This document shows positions 25,517-35,288 of a stretch of 64,000 nt of DNA, piece after piece. Source of the DNA: Oscillibacter sp. (GTDB lineage: Bacteria > Bacillota > Clostridia > Oscillospirales > Oscillospiraceae). Each line of letters opens with the position of its first letter. Position 1 is the first letter of the stretch. The notes below the pieces were generated by a model, which saw only the letters and a program-made list of their open reading frames with translations, did no database searches and was not told where the DNA came from. A program made the position numbers and the translations under genes. The stretch lies in NCBI GenBank assembly GCA_014799925.1, contig JAAVHC010000003.1, positions 26,107-90,106 on the forward strand. Reading direction: 5' to 3'.

Positions 25517-27670
25517 ATGGAAACCATGATTCAGATTCTGGCCCGTGAGCTGGACAAGAGCGAACAGCACGTGGCCAACGTCATTACGCTGATTGACGAG
25601 GGCAACACCATCCCCTTCATCGCCCGCTACCGCAAGGAGCTCCACGGCTCCATGGACGACGAGGCCCTGCGGACGCTGGAGGAACGTCTGCAATACCTGC
25701 GGAACCTGGAGAAGCGGCGGGAGGAAGTGAAGAGCTCCATTGAGAGTCAGGGCAAGCTGACGGAGGAGCTGTCCGCCGCCATCGACAGCGCCGCCACGCT
25801 GGCGGAGGTGGAGGACCTGTACCGCCCCTATAAGCAGAAGCGCCGGACCCGCGCCACCGCCGCGCGGGAAAAGGGGCTGGAGCCCCTGGCGGCGCTGCTC
25901 TATGCCCAGGAGCGTGACTGCCCCGAACCGCTGGAGGCCGCCCAGGCGTACATCGACCGGTCGAAGGGCGTGGAGACGGCGGAGGACGCTTTGCAGGGAG
26001 CCAGCGACATCATCGCCGAGAATATCTCCGACGACGCCGGCCTCCGCAAGATCCTGCGGACCCATATGCTTCGTCAGAGCGAGCTGACGGCTGCCGCCGT
26101 TACGGAAGAGGACAGCGTCTACCGCCTTTATTACGACTTCCGGCAGAATGTCTCCCGCGTCCAGGGCCATCAGGTGCTGGCCATCAACCGGGGCGAACGG
26201 GAGGGATTTTTGAAGGCCGGCGTGGAAACCAACCGGGACGAGGCGCTGATCCTGCTGCGCCGGGCAGTCGTACGGCCCGGTACGAAAGCGATGAATTTTG
26301 TCAGAGCCGCCGCCGAGGACGCCTACGACCGGCTGCTGTACCCCTCTCTGGAGCGGGAAATCCGGAATCTCCTCACCGACGAGGCCAGCGAGGGAGCCAT
26401 TCACAACTTCGCCCTGAACCTTCGCCCCCTGCTGATGCAGCCCCCGGTGAAGGGCCATGTCACCATGGGCCTGGATCCCGGCTACCGCATGGGGTGCAAG
26501 GTGGCCGTGGTGGACGGTACGGGGAAGGTGCTGGATACCACTGTGGTTTACCCCACCCACGGGGAGCGGAAGAAGGCGGAGTGCATCGCGGAGCTGGCGA
26601 AGCTGATCCGCCGCCACGGCGTTACCCATATCGCCATCGGCAACGGCACCGCCTCGCGGGAGACCGAGCAGATGACAGTGGAGCTGCTGCGGGAGGTTGG
26701 CGGCGGCGTCAGCTATATGATCGTCAGCGAGGCGGGAGCGTCGGTGTACTCCGCCTCCAGGCTGGCCTCCGAGGAGTTCCCCCAGTTTGACGTGAACCTG
26801 CGCTCCGCCGTGTCCATCGCCCGGCGGCTCCAGGACCCGCTGGCGGAGCTGGTGAAGATCGACCCCAAGGCCATCGGCGTGGGGCAGTACCAGCACGACA
26901 TGCCCCAGAAGCGGCTGGACGAGGCCCTGGGGAACGTGGTGGAGGACTGCGTCAACGCCGTGGGCGTGGACGTGAATACCGCGTCGCCCTCCCTCTTGCA
27001 GCGGGTGGCGGGACTGAACGCCGCCACCGCCAAAAACGTAGTAAAATACCGGGAGGAGAACGGCGCGTTTACCTCCCGGAAGCAGATATTGAAGGTTCCC
27101 AAGCTGGGGCCCAAGGCCTACGAGCAGTGCGCGGGCTTCCTGCGGGTGCCGGAGAGCAGGACAGCCCTGGACAATACCGCCGTCCATCCGGAGAGCTACC
27201 CGGCGGCGGAGAAGCTGCTGGAGCTCACCGGCCACTCCCTGGCGGACGTGTCCGCCGGGAAGCTGGGGGACCTGGACGGACAGATGAAGTCCATCGGCAT
27301 GGAGAAGCTGGCGGAGGAGTGCGGCGTGGGCGTGCCCACCCTGGCGGACGTGGCAAAGGAGCTGCAAAAGCCGGGCCGGGACCCCCGGGACGAGCTGCCG
27401 CCGCCCATCCTGCGCACGGACATCATGGAGATCAAGGATTTGCAGCCGGGGATGGTGCTCACCGGGACGGTGCGCAACGTCATCGACTTCGGCGTGTTCG
27501 TGGACATCGGCGTACACCAGGACGGGCTGGTGCATATCTCCCAGATTTCCAAGGGGAAGTTTCTCAAGCACCCCTCCGAGGCGGTGTCCGTGGGGGACAT
27601 TGTGAAGGTCGTGGTGCTGGAGGTGGACGAGAAAAAGAAGCGCATTTCCCTGTCCATGAAGCAGGCATAA
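25517..27670 (+). CDS. tex: RNA-binding transcription accessory protein Tex
   Basis: 717 residues in the standard Tex order: N-terminal helical domain, YqgF/RNase H-like domain (MGLDPGYRMGCKVAVVD, about 318-334), helix-hairpin-helix region (NTASPSLLQRVAGLNAATAKNVV, 23 residues shown only by position about 490-512) and C-terminal S1 RNA-binding domain (GMVLTGTVRNVIDFGVFVDI, about 645-664). Tex-family proteins bind nucleic acid and influence transcription and stress tolerance. Preceded by AAGAGAGGAAA. A short hairpin (27675-27699) follows. Confidence 0.95.
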   Translation: METMIQILARELDKSEQHVANVITLIDEGNTIPFIARYRKELHGSMDDEALRTLEERLQYLRNLEKRREEVKSSIESQGKLTEELSAAIDSAATLAEVEDLYRPYKQKRRTRATAAREKGLEPLAALLYAQERDCPEPLEAAQAYIDRSKGVETAEDALQGASDIIAENISDDAGLRKILRTHMLRQSELTAAAVTEEDSVYRLYYDFRQNVSRVQGHQVLAINRGEREGFLKAGVETNRDEALILLRRAVVRPGTKAMNFVRAAAEDAYDRLLYPSLEREIRNLLTDEASEGAIHNFALNLRPLLMQPPVKGHVTMGLDPGYRMGCKVAVVDGTGKVLDTTVVYPTHGERKKAECIAELAKLIRRHGVTHIAIGNGTASRETEQMTVELLREVGGGVSYMIVSEAGASVYSASRLASEEFPQFDVNLRSAVSIARRLQDPLAELVKIDPKAIGVGQYQHDMPQKRLDEALGNVVEDCVNAVGVDVNTASPSLLQRVAGLNAATAKNVVKYREENGAFTSRKQILKVPKLGPKAYEQCAGFLRVPESRTALDNTAVHPESYPAAEKLLELTGHSLADVSAGKLGDLDGQMKSIGMEKLAEECGVGVPTLADVAKELQKPGRDPRDELPPPILRTDIMEIKDLQPGMVLTGTVRNVIDFGVFVDIGVHQDGLVHISQISKGKFLKHPSEAVSVGDIVKVVVLEVDEKKKRISLSMKQA

Positions 27671-27735
27671 TATGACTTCCGGCCTTTAGGGCCGGAAGTT
27701 CCCGCGGCTAAAAATCTGAAAGGACGGTTCTGAAT

Positions 27736-28941
27736 ATGAAGAACTTCAAGCGCCTCGCGGCGCTCACCCTGGCCCTCATCTTGAGCCTCAGCCTTATGTC
27801 TGCCGCTTTCGCCGCCGATGGGTTCTCCGACGTGTCGGAGAGCCACTGGGCCTATAACGATATCATGACCTGCGCGGCGCAGGGGATCGTCACGGGCTAT
27901 GAGGACGGGACCTTCCGGCCGGAGGATGAGGTCAGCACCGTCCAGTTCCTGGTCATGATGACCCGGACGTTCTATGCGGATGAGCTGAGCCAGGTGACCG
28001 CGCCCGCCGGTCAGCCGTGGTACTACGCCAATATCAAGGTTGCCGAGGACGCGGGCGTGTCCAAGAACCTCGCCACCGTGGACGAAACCCCCATGAACCG
28101 CTACAACATGGCGATGGCTCTCTACAACACCAACCTCAGCTTCGGCAAGTTCATCCTTGCCGCCCAGGGTGATGCTGCCCGTGCCCAGATTAACGACTGG
28201 AAAACCATCTCCACGTCCTACAAAACCTACACGGACGCTGTCACCAACTGCTACGCCCTTGGCATCATCACCGGCATGTCCGACGGCACCTTCTCTGGTG
28301 ACAGCAGCATGAACCGGGCGCAGGCCTGTGCGGTGATCGTCCGGATGATGAACCTCATAAACGGCTCCGCTCCCGCCCAGCCGGAGCAGCCAACTCAACC
28401 GGAACAGCCCGAACAACCTCAGCAGCCCGAAACGCCCGAACAGCCGGAAGAGACCGGGACCGGCAAGCTGGCCAACGGCAAGGACGCCACCCCGGAAAAC
28501 GTGATGGAAATTCTTGAGGAAATCAAGCAGGAGTATCCCGACGGTACAGTCTGGGCACCAAGAGGTACAGACAACAACCACTACTACAACGCTGGCAATA
28601 GCAGCAGAGACGTAATTGCCGTAATTCCTAGTATCAACACTGTATACGCCTGTGGAGGTTGGGCCGCTATGGTTTCCGACCGCATCTTTGGTCAAACCGG
28701 CGCTCCCGCTCGCGAAGTAACCGATGGTAGCAAAGTCCGTGCTGGCGACATCGTCGTATCCTATAACAGCAAAGGCCAAATCGCCCACGCAGCCATTGCT
28801 TCTGGAAACGCCGCTTACAACGGCACCTTCTGGGGCTTTACGACCTGTGAGGGTAACTTTGGCGGCGGTCTCGTACAGTGGAACACTGGCAGCATTGGAC
28901 TCGGCACTACTGTCCGCGCTTACACCCGCTACCCAGAATAA
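27736..28941 (+). CDS. Secreted SLH protein with C-terminal CHAP/NlpC-like domain
   Basis: 401 residues: signal peptide (LAALTLALILSLSLMSAAFA, cleaved near residue 26), three SLH repeats (FSDVSESHWAYNDIMTCAAQ about 30; WYYANIKVAEDAGV about 95; TYTDAVTNCYALGIITGM about 165), a Pro/Gln/Glu linker (about 215-238) and a C-terminal domain of about 155 residues. That domain has Cys in YACGGWAAMV and His in GQIAHAAIASG, the spacing expected of a papain-like cell-wall amidase. The C-terminal third uses more A/T-ending codons than the SLH part, suggesting a domain swap. A hairpin terminator follows. Confidence 0.8.
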   Translation: MKNFKRLAALTLALILSLSLMSAAFAADGFSDVSESHWAYNDIMTCAAQGIVTGYEDGTFRPEDEVSTVQFLVMMTRTFYADELSQVTAPAGQPWYYANIKVAEDAGVSKNLATVDETPMNRYNMAMALYNTNLSFGKFILAAQGDAARAQINDWKTISTSYKTYTDAVTNCYALGIITGMSDGTFSGDSSMNRAQACAVIVRMMNLINGSAPAQPEQPTQPEQPEQPQQPETPEQPEETGTGKLANGKDATPENVMEILEEIKQEYPDGTVWAPRGTDNNHYYNAGNSSRDVIAVIPSINTVYACGGWAAMVSDRIFGQTGAPAREVTDGSKVRAGDIVVSYNSKGQIAHAAIASGNAAYNGTFWGFTTCEGNFGGGLVQWNTGSIGLGTTVRAYTRYPE

Positions 28942-28951
28942 CCCGCAGACA

Positions 28952-28984
28952 GCACAATCCCCCGGCGGCCGCCGGGGGTTGTGC
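28952..28984. terminator. Hairpin between convergent genes
   Basis: GCACAATCCCCCGGC / GCCGGGGGTTGTGC, perfectly paired except one position, just past the SLH-CHAP stop and before the minus-strand PPTase stop. Confidence 0.7.
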
Positions 28985-29010
28985 CTTACAGCCTGCCTGC
29001 GCAGACGCGT

Positions 29011-29481
29011 TTATATCCGTACGACCCGGACCGCCGCTTCCTCTGACGGACACAGGGTCACGATACATCCCTCCAGCACCCCCTCCAGACACCGGCACAT
29101 CGGGTCCGGCTCCAGGGACCGCAGCAGGGCGCTGATCCCCTCTCCCCGCCGCTTGATCGTAGCCTCCCTGGCGGTCCAGAGGCGGAAGAAGGCTTCGTCC
29201 TCCATTCCCTCCGCCAGCCGGCGGGGCGCGGGGCGGAGCTTTTCCACGTCGATGCCCACCGGCCTGTCGTGCAGGGCGCAGACGGCGGCCCCATGGCTGT
29301 GGCTGAGATTAAAGCAAATATCCGGGCGGTCGGGGAAAAAGGGTTTGCCGCCGGGCTCCCTGGCGATTTCCGGCAGCCGGGGCAGGCCGTATTCCCGCTC
29401 CAGCGCCAGCGCCAGCAGCCGGTAGGCCAGCTCCCGCTGGCTCCCCTCCGGTCCCAGGGCGGCGTAAACAATCAGTTCCAC
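29011..29481 (-). CDS. 4'-phosphopantetheinyl transferase superfamily protein (short)
   Basis: 156 residues. FNLSHSHGAAVCAL (about 57-70), GIDVEKLRP (about 75-83) and LWTAREATIKRRGEG (about 106-120) contain the Mg/CoA-binding Asp, Glu and Lys residues of Sfp-type PPTases, which attach phosphopantetheine to carrier proteins. Sfp enzymes are usually about 220 residues; this one has a short N-terminal half but keeps the catalytic core, as several anaerobe homologues do. No carrier protein or synthase gene is nearby, so its partner is unknown. Confidence 0.8.
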   Translation of the reverse strand: MELIVYAALGPEGSQRELAYRLLALALEREYGLPRLPEIAREPGGKPFFPDRPDICFNLSHSHGAAVCALHDRPVGIDVEKLRPAPRRLAEGMEDEAFFRLWTAREATIKRRGEGISALLRSLEPDPMCRCLEGVLEGCIVTLCPSEEAAVRVVRI

Positions 29482-29678
29482 GGCGATCTTACCTCCATGA
29501 GAATGCTGTATTAAGCATATTATATGAGAAATTGTGTTAAAATGGAGGAAAACAACCGCTTGGCATCAAAATTCCGGCTCGAAAAAATATTTTTTAAAAA
29601 TTTTACTCCGAAAAGAGGATTTTTGCCGGTTTCGTTGTATACTGTAATAGAACTCTTTTAAACTGGGGGTGGTGTCCC

Positions 29679-31472
29679 ATGGCGTTTCCCCAGCGGTTTT
29701 TGGACGAGCTGATCGACCGCAGCGACATTGTGGACGTGGTGTCCTCCTATGTGTCCCTGACAAAAAAGGGGAGCAGCTACTTTGGCCTGTGCCCCTTCCA
29801 CAATGAAAAAACCGGCTCCTTCTCCGTAGCGCCGGACAAGCAGATTTATTACTGCTTTGGCTGCCACCACGGCGGCGGCGTGCTCCAGTTTGTCATGGAG
29901 ATCGAGAACCTCTCCTTCCCGGACGCCGTCCGCTTCCTGGCCAGGCGCGTCAATATGGACGTTCCGGAGGACAATACCGACCGGGAGGAGTCCCGCCGCC
30001 GGCAGAGGGTGCTGGCGCTGAACAAAGACGCGGCCCGCTGGTTCTATCAGAACCTCTCCCGGCCCGAGGGGGCGGCGGCGGCCGCTTATCTGGAGCAGCG
30101 GCGGATTACCCGGAAGACCGCCATGAATTTTGGCCTGGGGGCCTCCCTGGAGGGCTGGGACAGCCTGCTGCGCGCCATGCAGGACAAGGGGTATACCAAG
30201 GCGGACCTGCTGGCGGCGGGGCTGGTGGTGCAGAACAAGCAGGGCCGGCTCTATGACAAGTTCCGAAACCGGCTCATGTTCCCCGTTATTGACGTGCGGG
30301 GGGACGTGGTGGCCTTCGGCGGGCGGGTGCTGGACAAGTCCGAGCCCAAATATATGAACACCACCGAAACCATCGTTTACAGCAAGCGCCGGAACCTCTA
30401 CGGCATCAATCTGGCGAAGAAGACCAAGCGAGCCAATTTCATTCTCTGCGAGGGCAATATTGACGTGATTACCCTCCACCAGGCGGGCTTTGACAACGCC
30501 GTGGCCTCTATGGGCACCGCTCTTACCATGGAGCAGACCAAGATCCTCAGCCGGTATACCAAGGAGCTGGTGCTCTGCTACGACAACGATGCGGCGGGGC
30601 AGCTGGCTACCCGGAAAAATATCGACCTGCTGAAGGACAGCGAGTTTACCGTCCGGGTCCTTCAGCTCCCCCGCCGCCTGGCGGACGGGGAGTACGTCAA
30701 GCAGGACGTGGACGATTTCATCAAATTCCAGGGCCCCGCGGCCTTCGAGGCCGTGCTCAGCGGCAGCGCCAATCAGATGGACTACCGTATGGCCGCCGTG
30801 GCCGCCGGGTATGACCTCAGCGACCCGGAGCAGAAGATCGCCTACGGCGGCGAGATCAGCCAGCTGATCGCCTCTCTCTCCAATGCCGTGGAGCGGGAGG
30901 TCTACGCGGGCCGGGCGGCGGAGACGGCGGGCATCTCCCGGGACGCCATGCTGCTGGAGGTGGAGCGGGCCCGCGGAAAGCGGCGGGGGCGGGAGCGCAG
31001 GGAGCTTCAGCGGGAAAATCTCAACACCGCGGCCCTGCGGCAGCCGAAGGATCGCTCTATCCGTTATACCGACCTGCGCTCCGCTATGGCGGAGGAGGGC
31101 GTCATCCGGCTCCTGCTGCTGGACGGAACGCTGGCGGACAAGTGCCGGGAGCTGGACCCGGAGCGCTTCAGCTCGCCCTTCCTGGGGCGGATTTACCGGT
31201 TGCTGCTGGAAGCGCGGGAGGAGGGCCGCACCCTGACGGCGGCGTCCCTGTCCGGCTGCTGCACGCCGGAGGAGATGGGGCATCTGACAGGCGTTCTGCA
31301 AAGGCCGGAGACCGCCGCCCACGCGGACCGGGCCCTGGCGGATTACATACAGGTGATACAACAGTCCGCGGAGAGGCGGAGGGAAGATCCGGAGACCGAT
31401 CCCCTGCGGGCCGCCGTGGAGAAATTCAGGGAAGACAAAAAGAAAAAGGGCAATGGAGGAAAGCAAGCATGA
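29679..31472 (+). CDS. dnaG: DNA primase
   Basis: 597 residues. The CHC2 zinc finger ([11 protein letters not shown]...[10 protein letters not shown], about 41-66) binds template, the TOPRIM domain has [10 protein letters not shown] (about 257) and [10 protein letters not shown] (about 303), and the C-terminal helicase-interacting domain is divergent and short on similarity. It makes RNA primers at the replication fork. ATG at 29679 follows a GGGGTGG site. Its TGA overlaps the rpoD ATG in an ATGA, so the two are translationally coupled, the classic dnaG-rpoD operon. Confidence 0.96.
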   Translation: MAFPQRFLDELIDRSDIVDVVSSYVSLTKKGSSYFGLCPFHNEKTGSFSVAPDKQIYYCFGCHHGGGVLQFVMEIENLSFPDAVRFLARRVNMDVPEDNTDREESRRRQRVLALNKDAARWFYQNLSRPEGAAAAAYLEQRRITRKTAMNFGLGASLEGWDSLLRAMQDKGYTKADLLAAGLVVQNKQGRLYDKFRNRLMFPVIDVRGDVVAFGGRVLDKSEPKYMNTTETIVYSKRRNLYGINLAKKTKRANFILCEGNIDVITLHQAGFDNAVASMGTALTMEQTKILSRYTKELVLCYDNDAAGQLATRKNIDLLKDSEFTVRVLQLPRRLADGEYVKQDVDDFIKFQGPAAFEAVLSGSANQMDYRMAAVAAGYDLSDPEQKIAYGGEISQLIASLSNAVEREVYAGRAAETAGISRDAMLLEVERARGKRRGRERRELQRENLNTAALRQPKDRSIRYTDLRSAMAEEGVIRLLLLDGTLADKCRELDPERFSSPFLGRIYRLLLEAREEGRTLTAASLSGCCTPEEMGHLTGVLQRPETAAHADRALADYIQVIQQSAERRREDPETDPLRAAVEKFREDKKKKGNGGKQA

Positions 31473-32788
31473 CAAAGAAGAAGGACGATCTGACCATGAA
31501 AACAGGGTCCGCCGCGGGGGAAAAGAAGGCGGAGGGGGAGAAAAAGTACAGCCGCCTGCCGGATAAGGTGGTGGCTTCGCTGCCCGCCGCCGCCATTCTG
31601 ACGGCCAACGAGAAGGTCATGGACCTGTTCGCCAGAGGAAAGAAACGGGGCCGCCTGGATTCCTCGGAGATGGTGGAGGTCCTGGATGAAATTGAGCTGG
31701 ACAGCGAGCAGATGGAGAAGATCTACGACTCGCTGGAGGCGCTGTCCATTGAGATCGGCAGCGAGGAAGATATCCTGCCGGAGATACCGGATGATCTGGA
31801 CCCGCCTCTGGACGAGATTGCCGATATTGAGGAGGAGGAGCTGGTTGATCCCAACACCCTGGTGGACAGCTTCGCCATTGACGATCCCGTGCGGATGTAT
31901 CTCAAGGAGATCGGCAAGGTGCCCCTGCTCTCCCCGGAGGAGGAAATAGAGCTGGCCTATAAGATGAGCGGCGGCAATCTGGCCCAGGAGCAGCTGGACG
32001 CTGCGGAGGAGGGCAGCCTGTCTCCGGAGGAGCTGGCTCAGCTGAAGGCCCTGATCAAGGAGGGGGAGAAGGCCAAGCAGAAGCTGGCCGAGGCAAACCT
32101 CCGTCTGGTGGTGTCCATCGCCAAGCGGTATGTAGGCCGGGGAATGCTGTTTCTGGATCTGATCCAGGAGGGCAACCTGGGGCTTATCAAGGCGGTGGAA
32201 AAGTTTGACTATACCAAGGGCTATAAGTTCTCCACCTACGCCACCTGGTGGATCCGTCAGGCCATCACCCGCGCCATTGCCGACCAGGCCCGCACCATCC
32301 GCATTCCCGTGCATATGGTGGAGACCATCAATAAGGTCATCCGCGTCTCCCGCCAGCTGCTTCAGGAGCTGGGGCACGATCCCTCCCCCGAGGAGATCTC
32401 TGATGAGATGAATATGCCCGTCGATAAAGTGCGTGAAATCCTCAAAATTGCTCAGGAACCCGTCAGCCTGGAAACGCCCATCGGCGAGGAGGAGGACAGT
32501 CATCTGGGGGACTTCATCCCGGACGAGGGCGCCAGCGAGCCCAGCGAGGCCGCCAGCTTCACCCTGCTGAAGGAGCAGCTGGTGGACGTGCTCAGCACCC
32601 TGACCCCCCGGGAGGAGAAGGTCTTAAAGCTCCGCTTCGGCATCGAGGATGGCCGCACCCGCACCCTGGAGGAGGTGGGCAAGGAGTTCAACGTCACCAG
32701 GGAGCGCATCCGCCAGATCGAGGCCAAGGCCCTCCGCAAGCTCCGCCATCCCAGCAGGAGCAAGAAATTGAAAGATTTCCTGAACTAA
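31469..32788 (+). CDS. rpoD: Primary sigma factor RpoD (SigA)
   Basis: 439 residues from the ATG at 31469, which overlaps the dnaG stop; a longer upstream frame only shadows dnaG. Region 1.2 begins [17 protein letters not shown] (about 138), region 2 has [14 protein letters not shown] and [14 protein letters not shown] (about 235-265), region 3 [14 protein letters not shown] and region 4 the HTH with [17 protein letters not shown] (about 405-421). It is the housekeeping sigma factor that recognises the TTGACA/TATAAT promoters seen throughout this window. Confidence 0.97.
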   Translation: MTKKKDDLTMKTGSAAGEKKAEGEKKYSRLPDKVVASLPAAAILTANEKVMDLFARGKKRGRLDSSEMVEVLDEIELDSEQMEKIYDSLEALSIEIGSEEDILPEIPDDLDPPLDEIADIEEEELVDPNTLVDSFAIDDPVRMYLKEIGKVPLLSPEEEIELAYKMSGGNLAQEQLDAAEEGSLSPEELAQLKALIKEGEKAKQKLAEANLRLVVSIAKRYVGRGMLFLDLIQEGNLGLIKAVEKFDYTKGYKFSTYATWWIRQAITRAIADQARTIRIPVHMVETINKVIRVSRQLLQELGHDPSPEEISDEMNMPVDKVREILKIAQEPVSLETPIGEEEDSHLGDFIPDEGASEPSEAASFTLLKEQLVDVLSTLTPREEKVLKLRFGIEDGRTRTLEEVGKEFNVTRERIRQIEAKALRKLRHPSRSKKLKDFLN

Positions 32789-32806
32789 GGCAGACTGAAC
32801 ACTTGG

Positions 32807-32845
32807 AAGCGCCATCCCCCGCTGATTTTGGGGGATGGCGCTTTT
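32807..32845. terminator. Terminator of the dnaG-rpoD operon
   Basis: AAGCGCCATCCCCC / GGGGGATGGCGCTTTT, 19 bases after the rpoD stop. Confidence 0.88.
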
Positions 32846-32902
32846 ACCGCCTGTGGAAGCGCGGGGAAATCTTCGCATGTCTTTTCCGGCCGGGCAGCCC
32901 GC

Positions 32903-33640
32903 TCAACGGATGAACCGCGCCAGCGCGTATCCCACGTAGTCCCCGTACCGCACGACATACCAATCCTCATACTGCCCGTATACCCGCACAGCTGCGCCAT
33001 CCGGGATGCTGGCAATGACGGACGAACTCGTATTGGGGCGGGAGCGGAGATTCAGCGTGCCGCCGCCGGCAGAAACCTGGCCGTCCCAGGGGTCCGTAGG
33101 CCAGATGAAGGGGATGTCGAAGTAATCCGTGAGGCTCAGAACGATGTTCCGGGCGATTTCGGTGATGTTCCCCTCGATCCATCTGGCGTCATCCACGTTG
33201 TCATGGTATCCGATTTCCAGAAGCACGGCGGGGAACTTGGAGTCCCGGACCTCCCCCAGGGAAGTGGTGGAGCGGGTGACGACCCGGTCAGGCAGGGGAT
33301 AAATCTCCCGCAGGTTGTTGACAAAGATCTGAGCGGCCCGCTGTCCCTGGGTACTGGTGGGATAGTAGAAGGCGATAATCCCCCGGACATTGCCGTAGTT
33401 GCCCTCTCCCGCCGCGTTGGAGTGGAGGGCCAGGTAGAAATCGTACCAGCCCTGGTTGGCCTGGCGGATGGAACTGCCGGCGGTCATGTCGGGAGTGTTG
33501 CGGGTGTAGCGGATGCCGCAGCTGTTGAGGTAGGGAATCATGGCGTCCGCCAGCCGGTTCATCCAGTCCTCTTCGCTGCCGGTGCCGGTGACATATAAAT
33601 TCCGTTCCTGTGTGGATGGGCTCAGGTATATGATAGGCAT
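32903..33640 (-). CDS. N-acetylmuramoyl-L-alanine amidase (Amidase_3) with SH3 domain
   Basis: 245 residues from the ATG at 33640 (AGGAGGT site); the longer frame to 33979 is unconserved. The Amidase_3 zinc-site pattern appears as IIYLSPSTQERN near the start, FYLALHSNAAGEGN (His about 71) and VLLEIGYHDNVDDARW (Glu about 138). A C-terminal SH3-type domain (GTLNLRSRPNTSSSVIASIP, about 190-209) probably binds cell wall. It cleaves the amide between MurNAc and the stem peptide. No signal peptide is visible, so it may act in sporulation/lysis or be exported by another route. Confidence 0.85.
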   Translation of the reverse strand: MPIIYLSPSTQERNLYVTGTGSEEDWMNRLADAMIPYLNSCGIRYTRNTPDMTAGSSIRQANQGWYDFYLALHSNAAGEGNYGNVRGIIAFYYPTSTQGQRAAQIFVNNLREIYPLPDRVVTRSTTSLGEVRDSKFPAVLLEIGYHDNVDDARWIEGNITEIARNIVLSLTDYFDIPFIWPTDPWDGQVSAGGGTLNLRSRPNTSSSVIASIPDGAAVRVYGQYEDWYVVRYGDYVGYALARFIR

Positions 33641-34025
33641 AGGGCGTACCTCCTGTTTTTGCCATTCTATGCGGCCAGGCCGGGAAGCGTGATACGATTC
33701 CTTGATGAAAAGTGCAAACCCGTCACCGTGTGGAAATCCAGGAATTGCAATGCATGTGAGAGCGTACAGATTGTGCAGTGACCGCGCCGAGCGGTCATGC
33801 ACAATCAATTCTGCACGGCCGCTCGATGTGGCCGATACAGAATTACAAGTTCTTTTTGATACTTTTTTCAAGAAAAAGTATGCCGGCGCGGAGGCGCTTT
33901 CCCGCGGCGCTTCCATCCTTTTTTCCAACAATCCCCGTCGTTTCCGCGGCCCGCCCTTGCAAACCGGGAGAGAATCCACTATAATATGTCAGGAAAGCCA
34001 AACAGCCGGAAAGGAAAATCATGCC
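33641..34025. other. Intergenic region with tandem-hairpin repeat
   Basis: No gene. Contains copy 2 of the tandem-hairpin repeat (33769-33844) and, next to it, a hairpin TACTTTTTC..GAAAAAGTA (33869-33891) of the type that caps the E1-E3 elements. Confidence 0.7.
33769..33844 (+). repeat. Tandem-hairpin repeat, copy 2
   Basis: Hairpin 1: GATTGTGCA-g-TGACCGC, loop GCCGA, GCGGTCA-TGCACAATC. Hairpin 2: AATTCTG-ca-CGGCC, loop GCTCGATGT, GGCCG-at-CAGAATT. Several stem positions differ from copy 1 with compensating changes. Confidence 0.8.
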
Positions 34026-35204
34026 ATGAATGAAATTATTCTGCTGAAGCTGGGCGAGGTGGTGCTCAAGGGACTGAACCGCCGGAGCTTTGAGGACAGG
34101 CTCAACGCCAACATCCGCCGCCGCCTCCAGCATTACGGCAGCTTCCATGTCTATTCCAAGCAGAGCACCATCTATGTAGAGCCGCGGAATGAGGACTGCG
34201 ACCTGGAGGGGGCCTACGGGGCCTGTAAGCAGGTATTCGGCGTGATCGCCGCCACCCGCGCCCGCGCCTGTCCCAAGGACAAGGACGCCATTTTCCACTG
34301 TGCCCGGAACTATCTGGACGCGGAGCTTCGCGCCGCCAAAACCTTCAAGGTGGAGACCAAGCGGGCGGACAAGCACTTTCCCATGAACAGTATGGAGATC
34401 AGCCAATACGTGGGCGGCCTGCTCCACGACGCCTATCCCCACCTGAAGGTGGACGTCCACACGCCGGAACTGTGCGTCCATGTTGAGATCCGCGAGAAAG
34501 CGGCCTACGTCCATGGGCCCAGTCAGCCGGGGGCGGGAGGACTGCCCATCGGCATGGGCGGCACGGCGGTGAGCCTTCTCAGCGGCGGCATCGACAGCCC
34601 GGTATCCTCCTACATGATCGCCAAGCGGGGGGTACAGCTGGAGCTGGTGCATTTCTATTCTCCGCCTTATACCTCCCCGCAGGCACTGGACAAGGTGGTC
34701 CGGCTGGCAAAGGAGCTGACTCCCTGGTGCGGGCGGATGAAGCTGCACATCGTTCCCTTTACGGAGATTCAGGAGGCCATCCGCCGGGATTGCCCGGAGG
34801 ACCACTTCACGCTGATTATGCGGCGCTTCATGATGCGCCTGGCGGAGGCGGTGGCCCGCCGCACAGGGGCCAGGGCGCTGGTTACGGGGGAGAGCCTGGG
34901 CCAGGTGGCCAGCCAGACCATGGACGCGCTGACGGTATCGGACGAGGTATGCACCCTGCCGGTGCTTCGGCCGGTAATTGGCATGGATAAGACGGAGATT
35001 ATTGCTGTTTCCCGGAGGATCGGGACGTTTGACACCTCGATTCTGCCCTACGAGGATTGCTGCACGGTGTTTACGCCCCGGCATCCCAAGACCCATCCGC
35101 ATCTGGAGGAGGTGCTGGAGTATGAGAAGGCGCTGGATGTTGATGGATTGATTGAGCGGGCGGCGGCGGGTATCGAGAGAAGAACCATTTCTATGGGAGA
35201 ATGA
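34026..35204 (+). CDS. thiI: tRNA 4-thiouridine synthase ThiI
   Basis: 392 residues from the ATG at 34026; the frame is open upstream to 33702 but that part overlaps the hairpin repeat. An N-terminal ferredoxin-like and THUMP region (residues 1-165) binds tRNA, and the PP-loop SGGIDSPVSSYMIAKRG (about 186-202) adenylates uridine 8. LVTGESLGQVASQT and the DCCTVFTPRHPKTHP end are typical. There is no C-terminal rhodanese domain, as in other Firmicutes, so sulphur comes from a separate cysteine desulphurase such as NifZ. The protein is full length. Confidence 0.94.
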   Translation: MNEIILLKLGEVVLKGLNRRSFEDRLNANIRRRLQHYGSFHVYSKQSTIYVEPRNEDCDLEGAYGACKQVFGVIAATRARACPKDKDAIFHCARNYLDAELRAAKTFKVETKRADKHFPMNSMEISQYVGGLLHDAYPHLKVDVHTPELCVHVEIREKAAYVHGPSQPGAGGLPIGMGGTAVSLLSGGIDSPVSSYMIAKRGVQLELVHFYSPPYTSPQALDKVVRLAKELTPWCGRMKLHIVPFTEIQEAIRRDCPEDHFTLIMRRFMMRLAEAVARRTGARALVTGESLGQVASQTMDALTVSDEVCTLPVLRPVIGMDKTEIIAVSRRIGTFDTSILPYEDCCTVFTPRHPKTHPHLEEVLEYEKALDVDGLIERAAAGIERRTISMGE

Positions 35205-35288
35205 TCTGTTTCCGCGGTCCTGCGGGCCGCGTCCGCTGCTGATTTTATTTGAGATTTGCCCCTGCCGGGGCGGGGGAGAGGCGAGGGT

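Noticed and set aside
33702..34025. 108-codon N-terminal extension of ThiI
   Set aside because: It overlaps the tandem-hairpin repeat and ThiI aligns with its family from the ATG at 34026.
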